From Shinella sp. UYSO24 (GTDB lineage Bacteria; Pseudomonadota; Alphaproteobacteria; Rhizobiales; Rhizobiaceae): a stretch of DNA of 64,000 bases. The stretch is taken from NCBI GenBank assembly GCA_902167985.1, contig CABHNZ010000005.1:264073-328072 (forward strand), given 5' to 3'. Shown here piece by piece: positions 30,284 to 41,700 of this stretch. Made by a program: the position numbers and the translations under genes. How positions within the stretch are numbered: the first letter of the stretch is position 1; each line of letters begins with the position of its first letter. The notes beneath the pieces are model-generated. The model searched no databases, was not told the origin of the DNA, and worked only from the letters and a program-made list of their open reading frames with translations.

Positions 30284-31279
30284 TTAGCCCCAGAGGGACG
30301 GCGTCGGTGGATAGACGAGCGAGCCCTCGTAGCGAAGGCCGTTCTCGCGGTCACGGGCCAGAAGAAGCGGGCCATCGAGATCCGCATAGTCGGCATCGGC
30401 CGCGAGAAGGACTGCGGGAGCCATGGCAAGCGAGGTGCCGACCATGCAGCCGATCATCACCGCAAAGCCGAGCCTTTGCGCCTCCGCCTTCATCCGGATC
30501 GCTTCCGTCAGCCCGCCGGTCTTGTCGAGCTTGATGTTGACCGCGTCATAGCGGTCGGCAAGTGCCGCGAGGTCTTCCGTCGAGTGGACGCTTTCATCGG
30601 CGCAGACCGGGACGGGGCGAGGGATGGCGGCCAGCATGCCGTCCTTGCCGGCGGGCAGCGGCTGTTCGATCAGGCAGACGCCGAGTTCGGCCGCCAGCGC
30701 CAGATGGAAGGCGAGATTATCCTCCGTCCAGCCTTCGTTCGCATCGACGATGATTCGCGCGTGCGGGGCCGAATCGCGCACGGCCCGCAGGCGGCTTTCG
30801 TCGTCCTCCGTGCCGAGCTTGATCTTCAGAAGCGGCCTTGAGGCATTGCGCCGCGCCTGTTCGCCCATCGCCTCGGCCGTGCCCAGCGAGAGCGTGTAGG
30901 CGGTCGGAAAAGGTGCCCCTTCCGCAGCCGTGGTTGCGACTCCGATCAGGTCGGCGACGCGAGTTGCGCCGCGTTTGGCCTCGAGATCCCAGAGCGCGCA
31001 GTCGATGGCGTTGCGGGCGGCGCCCGGCTTCATCCGCTCTTGCAGCCCGGCACGGTCCAGGCCCTGCAAAAGCGGGGTTTTCATCGCGTTGATATCGGCT
31101 AGGACGCCTTCGATCGTCTCGCCGTAACGACGATAGGGCACGCATTCGCCGCGGCCGGAAATGCCGTTCTCGCTGATGGTGCAGGTTATGACCTCTGCTT
31201 GCGTCTTGGAGCCACGGGAAATCGTGAAGACACCGGCGATCGGAAAGGTTTCGATTGTGGCTTCGAGGTGACGGGTCAT
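30284..31279 (-). CDS. dgcA: L-Ala-D/L-Glu epimerase (enolase superfamily)
   Basis: Epimerises the murein dipeptide L-Ala-D-Glu during cell-wall recycling. The muconate-lactonizing subgroup of the enolase superfamily is recognised from the Lys-x-Lys in LLKIKLGTEDD, metal ligands in IIVDANEGW, LIEQPL and CADESVHS, and the opposing Lys in AVNIKLDKTGG. From the ATG at 31279 the protein has 331 residues. The open frame continues further upstream but without family similarity. Dipeptide preference is inferred; close relatives with other dipeptide specificities exist. Confidence 0.85.
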   Translation of the reverse strand: MTRHLEATIETFPIAGVFTISRGSKTQAEVITCTISENGISGRGECVPYRRYGETIEGVLADINAMKTPLLQGLDRAGLQERMKPGAARNAIDCALWDLEAKRGATRVADLIGVATTAAEGAPFPTAYTLSLGTAEAMGEQARRNASRPLLKIKLGTEDDESRLRAVRDSAPHARIIVDANEGWTEDNLAFHLALAAELGVCLIEQPLPAGKDGMLAAIPRPVPVCADESVHSTEDLAALADRYDAVNIKLDKTGGLTEAIRMKAEAQRLGFAVMIGCMVGTSLAMAPAVLLAADADYADLDGPLLLARDRENGLRYEGSLVYPPTPSLWG

Positions 31280-31427
31280 GGTTTTCCGCAGTGTTTTCCC
31301 GTTTGCCGTTGTGGCAAATCCGTACAGGCCGACTATATTGCGCCTCTCCGGCCTGCGATCAATCGCCGACCGGTACCGGCTTGACCACGCCGGGCCCCAA
31401 ACCCGCAAGACCGCGTGAAAGAAGCCA

Positions 31428-32575
31428 GTGACGTCGAATTCCGCCGAGATCAAAGCCGAGACCCACCCGGATGGAAACGGCACGCGTTATGTGCTGACCG
31501 GTGAGTGGCGCAACAGCACGATCAGCCATACGCTGGTGAAAGAATTCGACAAGCTTGAAAAGGCTGACGACCACGGACCGGTCGAGATCGACGTTTCGGG
31601 TCTGGCCGGCATCGACACGGCAGGCGCATGGCTGATCCGGCGGCTGATGACCGCCAAGTCGGCAGAGGGAAAAGCTGCAAGCGTCGTCGGCGCGACAGGT
31701 CCGGTGCAGGAGCTGATCGCGGTTCTGCCCGAGACGGTTCCAGCGCCGCCGAAGCCCGATGCGCCACCGCGCACGCTGTTCGACCGCATCTTTACCCCTC
31801 CGGGCCGCGTGGCACTGAGCGCGTGGTCCGATTTTTATGCGGCCATGCATATTCTCGGCTCCGCCGTGCGTGGCGCGCAGCTGAAATTCGGCCGTGGCTC
31901 CGGTGTCTCTCCCGCGTCCGTCGTCACCCATATCGACCGGATGGGTGTGCGGGCGACGCCGATCATCGTGCTGATGTCCTTCCTCATCGGCGCGATCATT
32001 GCGCAGCAGGGCGCTTTCCAGCTGCGTTACTTCGGCGCTGAAATCTTCGTGGTCGATCTGGTCGGTATTCTGCAGTTGCGCGAAATCGGCGTGCTTCTGA
32101 CGGCGATCATGATTGCGGCCGTTCTGGCAGCGCCATCACCGCCGAAATCGGCTCGATGAAGATGCGCGAGGAAATCGATGCGCTCACCGTCATCGGCCTC
32201 AACCCGGTCGGCGTTCTCATCTTTCCGAGGCTCGTGGCACTGACAGTCGCCTTGCCGCTGCTGACCATCGTTGCGAATTTCTCGGCGCTCTACGGGGCGT
32301 CGGTCGTCGCCTGGGCCTATTCCGGCATCACGTTCGATACGTTCCTCGGGCGTCTGCATGAGGCAGTGGATCATACGTCTGTCGCCGCCGGCATGATCAA
32401 GGCGCCGTTCATGGCGCTGACGATCGGTATCGTTGCCGCCGTCGAGGGCATGAAGGTTGGCGGCAGTGCCGAATCGCTCGGCCAGCATGTGACGGCCTCG
32501 GTGGTGAAATCGATCTTCGCCGTCATTACGATCGACGCGTTCTTTGCCGTCTTCTATTCGGCAATCGATTTTTAA
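31428..32575 (+). CDS. mlaE: MlaE-type lipid ABC transporter permease with N-terminal STAS domain (one frameshift)
   Basis: Inner-membrane permease of a phospholipid transport system that maintains outer-membrane asymmetry. Residues about 1-100 form a STAS-like domain ([20 protein letters not shown]), an arrangement common in alphaproteobacteria; the rest is the MlaE domain with helices such as [20 protein letters not shown] and [20 protein letters not shown]. One G is missing near 32117; repair gives [20 protein letters not shown], the highly conserved MlaE coupling region. Corrected length is 382 residues. The start is a GTG. First gene of a four-gene operon. Confidence 0.93.
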
Positions 32576-32587
32576 GGGGGCGCGGCG

Positions 32588-33427
32588 ATGGAACATAGAA
32601 AGATCCAGACCCAGGGCCAGCATCAGCCGGCAGAGCGCTACAAGGACCGGCAGGTCGTGCTTTCCGTGCGGGACCTGACGGTCGGCTTCGGCCCCAAGGT
32701 CGTGCTCGACAACCTGAACCTCGATATCTATCGCGGCGAGATCCTCGGCTTCGTCGGTGCGTCGGGCACCGGCAAATCGGTGCTGATGCGCACCGTGCTG
32801 CGGCTTCTGCCGCGCCGGGCCGGCTCGATCGAGATCCTCGGCGTCGATTACCAGAATGCCACCGATGAAGAGCGCGTGGCGCTCGATACGCGGCTTGGCG
32901 TGCTTTTCCAGCATGGCGCGCTGTTTTCGGCGCTGACGGTGAAGGAAAACATCCAGCTGCCGATGCGCGAATATCTCGATCTGCCGCAGAAGCTGATGGA
33001 CGAGCTTGCCTATCTCAAGATCGAGATGGTGGGGCTCGCCGCCGACGCGGCCGACAAATATCCTTCCGAACTGTCGGGAGGCATGATCAAGCGCGCGGCC
33101 CTTGCGCGCGCTTTGGCGCTCGATCCGGATCTCGTCTTTCTCGACGAACCGACCTCCGGTCTCGATCCGATCGGCGCTGCGGAATTCGATGCACTGATCG
33201 CAAGACTGAGAGATACGCTGGGGCTGACTGTCTATATGGTGACACACGACCTCGATAGTCTCTTTTCCGTCTGTGATCGTATTGCCGTACTTGGCCAGAA
33301 GCGGGTATTGGTTGAAGGTACGCTTGACGATATGTTTGCCTGTGACGACGCGTGGGTTCAGTCCTATTTCCGAGGCAAGCGGGCGAGAGCTGTCATCACC
33401 GACGGAAAACAGCCGGCCGCGAGATAG
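32588..33427 (+). CDS. mlaF: MlaF-type ABC transporter ATP-binding protein
   Basis: ATPase powering the Mla lipid transporter. Motifs: Walker A GASGTGKS, Q-loop region LGVLFQHGALFSALTVKENI, signature LSGGMIKRAALARALA, Walker B LVFLDEPTSGLDPIG, and switch His in VTHDLDSL. It is 279 residues and intact. Its start lies 12 bases after mlaE and its stop 15 bases before the MCE gene. Confidence 0.96.
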   Translation: MEHRKIQTQGQHQPAERYKDRQVVLSVRDLTVGFGPKVVLDNLNLDIYRGEILGFVGASGTGKSVLMRTVLRLLPRRAGSIEILGVDYQNATDEERVALDTRLGVLFQHGALFSALTVKENIQLPMREYLDLPQKLMDELAYLKIEMVGLAADAADKYPSELSGGMIKRAALARALALDPDLVFLDEPTSGLDPIGAAEFDALIARLRDTLGLTVYMVTHDLDSLFSVCDRIAVLGQKRVLVEGTLDDMFACDDAWVQSYFRGKRARAVITDGKQPAAR

Positions 33428-33442
33428 GAAGAAGTTTAACCT

Positions 33443-34813
33443 ATGGAAACCAAAGCCAATTACGCGATTGTCGGGTTCTTTACCCTGCTCGTCATGGCAG
33501 CCGCTTTCGGCTTCGTCTACTGGATGGCCGCTTCCGGCCGCGGTGGGCCGACGGCCGAACTTGCGATTCGCATTCCGGGCTCCGCGAACGGCCTTTCGGT
33601 CGGCTCGCCGGTGCGCTTCAACGGCATCCCGGTCGGTTCCGTGCGCAGCCTCAGCATCGATCCGGACGATCCGCGCTATTCGATCGCCTTTACCGAAGTG
33701 CGTGCCGATGCGCCGGTCTTTTCCTCGACCAAGGCTGTTCTCGAAGTGCAGGGCCTGACCGGCTCTGCCTATGTGGAACTGTCGGGTGGCTCCAAGGGTG
33801 ACGAAAACATCCTGCAGAAGTCGATCGAGGCCGGTCGGCCGGCGGTGCTGATCGCCGACCAGTCGAGCGTCACCAACCTGCTTGCGACCGCCGACAAGAT
33901 CCTGCAGCGCGCCGATACCGCAATCGGCGACATTCAGGGCTTCGTTGCCGATGCCCGCGGGCCGCTGACGCAGACGATCCGCCATGTGGAAACGTTCACG
34001 GCGGCGCTCAGCAACAATTCCGACAGTATCGACAAGTTCCTGAACAGCCTTTCGACGCTTTCCGCCACTGTCGACCGGGTCTCGGGCACGCTCAATTCGA
34101 CGCTTGCCGCAGCCGAACAGCTGGTGCGCGCAATCGATGCGGAAAAGGTCAATCAGGTCGTCTCGAATACCGAACGCGTGACGCGCAATGTCGCCAATGC
34201 GTCCGATCATCTCGACGAGATCATGAACAATGTCCGCGGTGCGGCCAGCACCTTCCAGCAGGCGGGCGTGGCGGCGCAGACGGCGCTTGGACGCGCCAAT
34301 ACGATCATGGGGGCAGTCAACCCGGATCAGGTCCGCACGGCGCTTTCAAACGTCACGGCGGCTTCGGAAGATGCCCGCCAGACGCTGAGCTCGGCGCGTG
34401 AAGTGGCCGACAACGTTGCCCACCACACGGATGACATCAACAAGGCGATCGGCGATTTCAGCCAGCTTGCGGCCAAGCTCAACAACGCCTCGACGCGTGT
34501 CGACGGCATTCTCGCCAAGGTGGACACGATGCTTTCGGGCAGCGATTCGCAGGGGCTGTTTGCGCAGGCACGCGAGACGCTGGCATCGTTCAAGACCGTT
34601 GCCGACAATATCAATGCGCAGGTCGGGCCGATTGCCGCCAACCTGCAGCGTTTCTCGGGCAGCGGGCTGCAGAATATCCAGTCGCTGGTCAACGATACCC
34701 GCCAGACGGTGGATTCGCTCAACCAGGCGATCAACAATTTCGACCAGAACCCGCAGCGGCTGATCTTCGGCGGCGAAACGGTGAAACAGTATGATGGCAG
34801 GACACGGCGTTGA
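33443..34813 (+). CDS. MCE-family lipid transport protein (MlaD-like)
   Basis: Periplasmic, membrane-anchored lipid-binding subunit. One N-terminal helix (YAIVGFFTLLVMAAAFGFVY), an MCE domain at about 38-120 (IRIPGSANGLSVGSPVRFNG, LEVQGLTGSAYVELSGG), then about 330 residues of helical repeats rich in Ala, Asn and Asp. At 456 residues it is much longer than E. coli MlaD; long tails of this type are usual in rhizobial MCE proteins and may form a tube-like bridge. Third gene of the operon. Confidence 0.93.
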   Translation: METKANYAIVGFFTLLVMAAAFGFVYWMAASGRGGPTAELAIRIPGSANGLSVGSPVRFNGIPVGSVRSLSIDPDDPRYSIAFTEVRADAPVFSSTKAVLEVQGLTGSAYVELSGGSKGDENILQKSIEAGRPAVLIADQSSVTNLLATADKILQRADTAIGDIQGFVADARGPLTQTIRHVETFTAALSNNSDSIDKFLNSLSTLSATVDRVSGTLNSTLAAAEQLVRAIDAEKVNQVVSNTERVTRNVANASDHLDEIMNNVRGAASTFQQAGVAAQTALGRANTIMGAVNPDQVRTALSNVTAASEDARQTLSSAREVADNVAHHTDDINKAIGDFSQLAAKLNNASTRVDGILAKVDTMLSGSDSQGLFAQARETLASFKTVADNINAQVGPIAANLQRFSGSGLQNIQSLVNDTRQTVDSLNQAINNFDQNPQRLIFGGETVKQYDGRTRR

Positions 34814-34833
34814 GGCAGGGAGTTCAGGCGTTT

Positions 34834-35447
34834 ATGACGGGTAACAAGACTGCCGGCCGGGGCCTTGCGCGCCATCCGATGATCCTCGCCCTGCCGCTTA
34901 TGGCGGCCCTTCTCTCAAGCTGCGGGACGCTGCGAAGAACGATACGTTCGATCTGTCGCTGACGCCCGCGACCGAAGGCCCGGCGGCCAAGACGAAGCAG
35001 ATCCTCGTACCGCAGCCGACTGCGGTGAAGATGCTCGACAGCGATCAGGTCGTGGTGCGCGTCTCGCCCTCCGAGGTGCAGTATCTGGCGGATTCGCGCT
35101 GGGGCGATACGCTGCCGCACCTCGTACAGGCCAAGCTCGTGCAGGCCTTCGAAAACTCGCATCGCCTCGGCGGTGTCGGCCAGCCGGGGCAGGGTCTGGC
35201 GATCGACTATCAGGTTGTCACCGATATCCGCACGTTTGAGGTCAATGCCTCCGGACCGCGGACGGCAACCGTCGAGATGTCGGCCAAGATCCTCAACGAC
35301 CGCAATGGGACGGTGAAGGCGCAGAACGTGTTTCGTGCCGTCGTGCCTGTGACCGGCACCGAGAACCGCAATTTCATCGCAGCGCTCAACAAGGCGTTTG
35401 CCCAGGTGGGTTCGCAGATCGTCGACTGGTCGCTGAAGTCGATGTGA
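34834..35447 (+). CDS. ABC-type transport auxiliary lipoprotein (one frameshift)
   Basis: A lipoprotein of the ABC_trans_aux family (PF03886) usually encoded last in alphaproteobacterial Mla-like operons, thought to link the transporter to the outer membrane. The signal region (MILALPLMAALLSSC) has lipobox LLSSC. After the Cys one G is missing near 34929; repair reads GTAAKNDTFDLSLTPATEG and continues into VVVRVSPSEVQYLADSRWGD. Corrected length is 204 residues. It begins 20 bases after the MCE gene and is followed by a strong terminator. Confidence 0.88.
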
Positions 35448-35478
35448 TCCAGAGACGCTTACCGCCCTAGTCTAATTC

Positions 35479-35511
35479 AAAGCCGCTGTGGGATGCCACG
35501 GCGGCTTTTTT
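35479..35511 (+). terminator. Intrinsic terminator of the Mla operon
   Basis: Stem AAGCCGCTGTGG / CCACGGCGGCTT (one wobble pair) with loop GATG, followed by TTTT. It lies 32 bases after the lipoprotein stop. Confidence 0.92.
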
Positions 35512-35640
35512 GCATTCCGGGTCCGGTGGTGCCGAGCCTTTTGGTTCAGAGATGGTCGAACGATCAATCAGATTCGGCCAGAGAAGGCCGCTGATGCGCT
35601 TTCCGTGTCGTGGCGCTGTCTCATTGTGTCATGGGTATGC

Positions 35641-35670
35641 ATCGCCCTCAGGAGCGTGTGCTCGGGCGAT
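35641..35670. repeat. Intergenic bulged hairpin
   Basis: Outer arms ATCGCCC (35641-35647) and GGGCGAT (35664-35670) enclose TCAG plus an inner stem GAGC / GCTC with loop GTGT. It lies in a 220-base gap between two terminators, with no gene. Its role is unknown; it could be a degenerate intergenic repeat. Confidence 0.4.
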
Positions 35671-35731
35671 CTTGTCGGGATCCATATCTGAGGAAATCCC
35701 TCACGGTCGTCTTGGCTGGCGGAGGCCACGA

Positions 35732-35759
35732 AAAAGGCCGCCTCGAAGGGCGGCCTTTT
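35732..35759 (-). terminator. Bidirectional terminator after the GPR-like gene
   Basis: A perfect 11-bp stem AAAAGGCCGCC / GGCGGCCTTTT with a 6-base loop. It gives a T-run in both directions, better on the minus strand, and lies 27 bases beyond the stop of the GPR-like gene. Confidence 0.9.
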
Positions 35760-35786
35760 GTCATGTCCTGTCCTGCCTCTTCAGCC

Positions 35787-38700
35787 TTAGCTGAAGCGTC
35801 CGGCGGCGTGGGCGAGCATCGTGTAGACCTTGCCGGTATCGGAGGTCAGGTAGCTCTGCGTCACGGTGCGGTCGCGGTCGGTGCGGGCCACGTCGGCGAG
35901 CAGCTTTTCGAAGTCCGAGATGTAGCGATCGACGGCGGTGCGGAATTCCGGCTCGCGGTCATACTTGCGCTTGATGTCGTCGAAGGTCTGCTGGCCCTTC
36001 AGCGTGTAGAGGCGACGGGTGAAGACGTCGCGCTCGCCGCGCTGGTAACGGCGCCAGAGATCGACCGAGGCGTCATGATCGATGGCGCGGGCGATATCGA
36101 CCGACAGCGAGTTCAGCGATTCGACCATGTGGCGCGGGTTGCGGTTGTCGCCGTTGGTCCGCTGTACCGGTTCTGCCGGGCGGGCTGCCTGCGGACGCGG
36201 GGCTTCTTCACGCGATGCGCCGCGCAGGAGGTCGCTGATCCAGCCGCCACCTTCGCCGGCGCGCGGCGCTGCTTCCGCAGGCGCACGAACTGGGCTCATG
36301 GCCGGGTTCATGGCCGGAGCCTGCTGGGCGGCCGGCTGCTGTACAGGGCGATCCACCGGCAGGGAGCCACGCAGGCCGCCTGCAGTGTAAGGATCTGCCG
36401 CGCGCGGTGCTGCCGGGCTCTGGATCGGTGCCTGGTTTGCGAGCGGGGCTGCCGCCTGCGGTGCCGGGCGAACCTGCGCCGAAGTCATTGGGGCCGAGGT
36501 CAGCGGCGCAGAAATCTGCGGCTGGGCGCGAACAGGGATCGGTGTCGGGGTCGGTGCAGGCTGCGGAGCTGCCGCGCGCGGCTGCGGGGCAGGAGCCACC
36601 GGAGCCGGGCGCTGTGCGACAGGCTCGGAGACTTCCATCTGCTGGGCTGAGCGACCGACGACCTGCGAGATATCCTGCAGGGCCTTGATCTGTTCGGCGA
36701 CGGCGCGACGCATGGCGGCGGCGCTTTCCTTGGCCTCTTCCGGCAGATCGAAGGCACCGCGCTTCAGTTCCTGGCGCGTATTGTCCAGTTCCTGGCGGAT
36801 GTCATGTGCCGAGCGGCGGATCTCGTCGGTGGCACCGGCGAAGCGGCCGATGGCTTCTTCGACCGAGGTCTTCAGCGTCTCGCGCAGCTGCTGGGCTGCC
36901 GCATCCGAACGGGTTGCGGTTTCGCCAAGCAGGCGTTCGACATCACCGAGCGAGCCGGAGAGGCCGGAGCGCATGCGGTCGGAAAGATCGCGGGCGCGGC
37001 GTTCGGCGTCGGAGAGTGTCGCCTCGATCGAGCGGGTCGCTTCCTCGCTTGCGCCGGACAGGCTCTGGCGCATGGCGTCTGCCGTCATTTCGGCGCGCTG
37101 CTGGGTTTCGCCCAGGCGGCGGCCGATATCCGAGAAGGAGGCCGTCAGGCTGTCGCGCAGCGATGCGCCGACCTGCGAGGAGCGTTCCTCGGCGCGTTCG
37201 AAGGCGCCGTCCACCAGCGAGGTCAGGCCGCGCAGGGTGGTCTCGATTTCTTCCGAACGCTTGACGAGGCCGAGCGAGAGGCTGCGAAGCGCATTCTGCC
37301 GCTCGTCCAGCGTGCTGGCGAGGTTCGACTGGGCAGCACCGAGAAGTTCCGATGCCTGGCCGAGAACCTTGGAATGCTCGTCGAACCGGCCGACGATGCC
37401 GCCGACCTGATGCAGCGTCTGGCCGGAAATGACCGATAGGCGCTCGATATTGCTTTCCAGAAGGCGGCTCGAACCGGAGACCATGTCGGAGGCATTGCCG
37501 GCGGCCTGCTCGAAGCGGCTGGCGGTTGCGCCGAGGCGCTGGTCGGCGTCGGCGAGTTCCGTCGTGACGCGATCGGCGGCATTGGTGATGCTGTAGCTGG
37601 CGCTTTCGACCAGCGAGGCAATGCTCTCGTTGCTCTGGGCGAGACGCTCGATCAGGCCGTTGACATTGGCCGTCAGGCTGTTTTCGGCAGCGCGCATGGT
37701 GCTGGCCGCACTTTCGGTGCGCTGGCTGATGGCAGCAAGCGTATCGTTGGTGCGGGCGGCGAGCGCGTCGATGAGAGCGGCGTTCTCGCTGCGGATACGG
37801 CTGGTCTGTTCGGTTGCGGCAGCCGAGAGGCGGTCTGCGCCATCCTGTGCGGCGGCGCTGATGCGTTCGGCGGCACTGCGGCCGGCCTCGGCATATTCCT
37901 CGACCATCGGCTTTGCCTTCTCTTCCAGAAGACGGGAAAGCTCTGCCGAACGGCTCGACAGCATGGAGTTCAGGTCGCGGGTGCGGTTGTCGAGCGAGGT
38001 GCGGATGGCATCGCCACGCGCGGCCAGCGCGCGGTCGACGGCGTCGAGCGCGGTGTCCAGTTCGCCGGCGCTCTTTTGAAGCGTCTCGCGGATCTGCTCG
38101 CCACGGCCACCTAGTGCCTTCTCGGCATCGCCGAGTGCGTCGGAAATGGCGCTGACCTGCTTCTTCACGAGGCTGTCTGCCTCGGCAACCTTGCTGACGA
38201 TCGCGTTGCCGGCTTCGGAGAAGGCCTGCGCCACGGTGGCAGCCTGGCCGGCAAGCCGGCTCTGGGTTTCGGAAATACGGCCGACGATATCGTTGGAGCG
38301 TTCCTCGATCGAACGGGTGAACTCGCTGTTGCGGCTCGACAGTTCCTCGGTGAAGTCCGCACCGGCGCGGGCGAGCGTGGCGGCCGAACGGCTGGCTTCG
38401 CTGTCCATGCCCTGGGCTGCATCCTGCACGGCCTGACGCAGGCTGGTGGCAAGGCCAACAGCCTTGGTTTCGATCGTCTGGCTGACGGCATCGAGGCCGA
38501 CGGTCAGGGCGCGGTCCATGGTGCCGAGGCGTTCCTCGATACGGGCCGTGCGGGTGTCCAGCGTATTGGCAACCTTTTCGGTGGCCGCAGCGCTGACGCG
38601 TTCCAGTTCTGCGGCGCGATCGGCAAGGGCACGCTCGATGCGGCCGGCGCTTTCGCCCGAGATGCGTTCCAGTTCGCTGGTGCGGTCGGAGAGAACGGCC

Positions 38701-41700
38701 GAGACGCGGTCGGTGGCTTCACCGGTGACGCGCTGCAGTTCCGCCGTGCGGGCGGCAAGCGCGTTTGCGATGTCGCTGCCGGCGTGATCGACGAGGCGGG
38801 TCGCATTGCCGACTTCGCCGCGGATACGCTCTTCGAGGCCGCCGAACGTGGTCTCGATGCGGTCGCCCGCGGTGTCGAGGGCGGTCGATACGCCGCCAAC
38901 GGTCTGCTCGATACGGGTCGAGAAGCTGTCGGCAGAGCGGCCGATGGCACCGGCTGCATCGTTGAGCTGGCCGGCAATCGCGCCGACATTTTCGCGCAGG
39001 CGGGTTTCGAGCGACTGGCCTGCCGTGTCGATCGTGGCGCGCAGGGCTTCCTGCTGCGCTTCGAGCGACATTTCGAGCATGCCGGTGCTGGTGGCAATCG
39101 AGGTGCCGATGGTGGTCGCCTGATCCATGAGCAGGTTGCCCATGTCTTCCTGCGCCGTCGTCAGCGTCGTGGAGATCAGCTTGGCGCGATCGTCCAGCGT
39201 CGAGCGCATGCGGTCATGGCCAGTACCCAGCGTTTCGGCGATGTCGCGGTTGGCGGCCGAAAGCGTATCGGACATCTGCTGATGGGCCGTGACCACCGTG
39301 CCGGCGATACCGGTCGATGCGGTGCCGAGGGTTTCGGCGATCTGCTGGGTCGCCATGCCGAGGGTTTCGGCAAGGTGCTGATGGCCGAGGCCGAGGGCTG
39401 CTGCGACGCGGTCCTGATTGTTGCCGAGCGTTTCCTCGATGCGCTGCGCACCGTCGGTCATGCTGGTGGCAAACCGGGCGTGGCCGGAGGTCAGCGCGGC
39501 ATCGATGCGATCGGCTGCACCGCCGACCGTATCTTCCATGCGCTGCGCGCCGCCATCGAGAATACGCGACAGTTCGGAGTTGTGGTTTTCGAGAGCCAGT
39601 TCGAGGCCGAGCTGGTTGTCGGAATAGGCGGCGCGAATGGCGGCCGTCCGTTCGGCAAACGCGGTCTCGATGCGGTTGTCGGCATCTGCGACAGTGCCGA
39701 GGAGGGCGTTGGTCTTCTCGTCGATCGAGCCGGCAAAGCGGTCTTCATGCAGGGCAAGCGAGGTTGCGAGTTCCATCGACTTGTCGTCGAAGATTTCGCC
39801 GAGGCGCTCGGTGTTGGAGGAGAGCGTCTGGTCGATGCCGGCTGCAAGGCGGCCGAGTTCGTCGCTGAGGCGGGTCTGGCTTTCCGAGAGCGTGCCGGCA
39901 AGCGCGCCGGTCTTCTCGTCGAAAATGCCGGCGATCTTTTCCGGGGTGTCGGCCATCAGGGCGCGGATCGAGTCCGAACCGGTGTCGAGAACCGAGGCGA
40001 GGCGCTCGTGGCTGCCGGTGACGGCATCGATGATCTGGCCGGTGCGGCTCGACAGCGTCTCTTCGAGGCGCTGGTGGTTTTCGGAAAGTGCCGCGGCGAA
40101 GTTTTCCTGGGTGCTGTTCACCGTGTCGAGGAAAAGCTCGGTGCCGGTGGTCAGCGTCAGTTCGACCTGCTGCTGGCTGTCGGAGAGGGCTTCAGCGAAA
40201 CGCTCGTGGCTGCCGTCAACGGCCTGGACGAAGGCGCTGGTGCCGGAGGCAAGCGTCGTTTCGATGCGGCTCTGGTTGTCTGCAAGCGTAGTCGCAAAAC
40301 GGTCGTGGCTGGTGCCGACGGCATCAACGAAGGCGGCCATGCCGGACGACAATGTCGTCTCGATGCGGTTCTGATTTTCGGAGAGCGCCGAGGCGAAGCG
40401 CTCGTGGCTTTCGCCGACCGCGCCGACAAAAGCTGCGGTGCCCGATGCGAGCGTCGTCTCGATACGGTCCTGATTTTCAGACAGGGCAGAGGCGAAGCGC
40501 TCGTGGCTGTTGCCGACGGCATCGACGAAGGCGCTGGTGCCGGAGGCAAGCGTCGTCTCGATGCGGTTCTGGTTGTCGGTGAGGGCCTGTGCGAGGCGGT
40601 CGTGGCTGCCGGTGACGGCATCGATGATGGCGCCGGAACGGGAAGTGAGCGTCTCTTCGAGGCGGCTCTGGCTGGCGGTGAGCGTCGAGGCGAGCGTCTC
40701 GTTGTGGCCGGCCATGACAGCGCCGATCTTCTCATGCGCGCCGCCGATCGATTCGGTGATCTCGCTGGCGCGGGCCGAAAGCGCATCGGAGAATTCGCGC
40801 GAACGGTCTTCCAGCATGGAATCGAGGATTTCCTGACCCGTGCCGAGCGTCGTGGCAAGCGCCAGCTGCTGGTCGGTGAGGGAGGAGCCGATGCGCTCGA
40901 TGCTGGTGCTGAGGATGCCTTCCATGGCTTCCTGGCCGCCGGACACCGTCTCGTTGATGCGGGCAAGGCTTTCCATCAGCTTGCTGTCGAGCGAGCCGGC
41001 GCGCTGGTCGAAGGCGGTGGTGAATTCGTTGAGGCCGTCGTCGAATGTCGTGCTGATCTGGCCGATCGTCGCCTGAAGGCGTTCTTCGAAGAGGCCCGAG
41101 CGCAGGTCGAGATCCATGACCGCATCGTCGGCCGCCGTCTGGAGGCTCTGGCGGAAGCTGGAGCCCTTTTCCTCGAGCGAGCGGTTGAGGGTCGAAAGCG
41201 CCTTGTCGAGCGAGGTCGTCAGCGTGCGTTCGCTGCCGTTCAGGCCCTCGGTGATCTCGCGGGTACGGGCCAGCAGCGTCTCGTTGAGCTGGCGGGTACG
41301 ATCGGCGAGTGCGGCATTGAGCTTTTCGGTATTGGCGTCGAGCGTCGAGGCGCGCGTCTGGAATTCACCGAGCAGGGACTTGCCGCGCTCGTTGAGGGAC
41401 AGGGTGAGGGCATCGAGGCGCTCATCGAATTCGTGGGCGAGCGCGATGCCGGAAGAGTTGAGCGTCTGGACGAGATTGTCGGTCTTGGCAGCAAGCAGCG
41501 AGCCGAGGGCTTCGCTTGCGGCATTCGACTTTTCCATCAGGGTCGCTGCGCGGGTGTCGAGCATCGAGGCGAGAGCCTGACCGGAGGTGACGAGGCGAAC
41601 CGAGATTTCCTCGGTTGCCAGCGACAGGTCTTCCTTCAGCTGTTCGTGGGCGCCGACGATCGACGAACGAATGCGGTCTGCATGGTTGACGATCGCGTCG

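Noticed and set aside
40030..40720. Regular repeats suggestive of a CRISPR array
   Set aside because: The units are contiguous 99-base coding repeats without spacers, in frame with the GPR-like protein.
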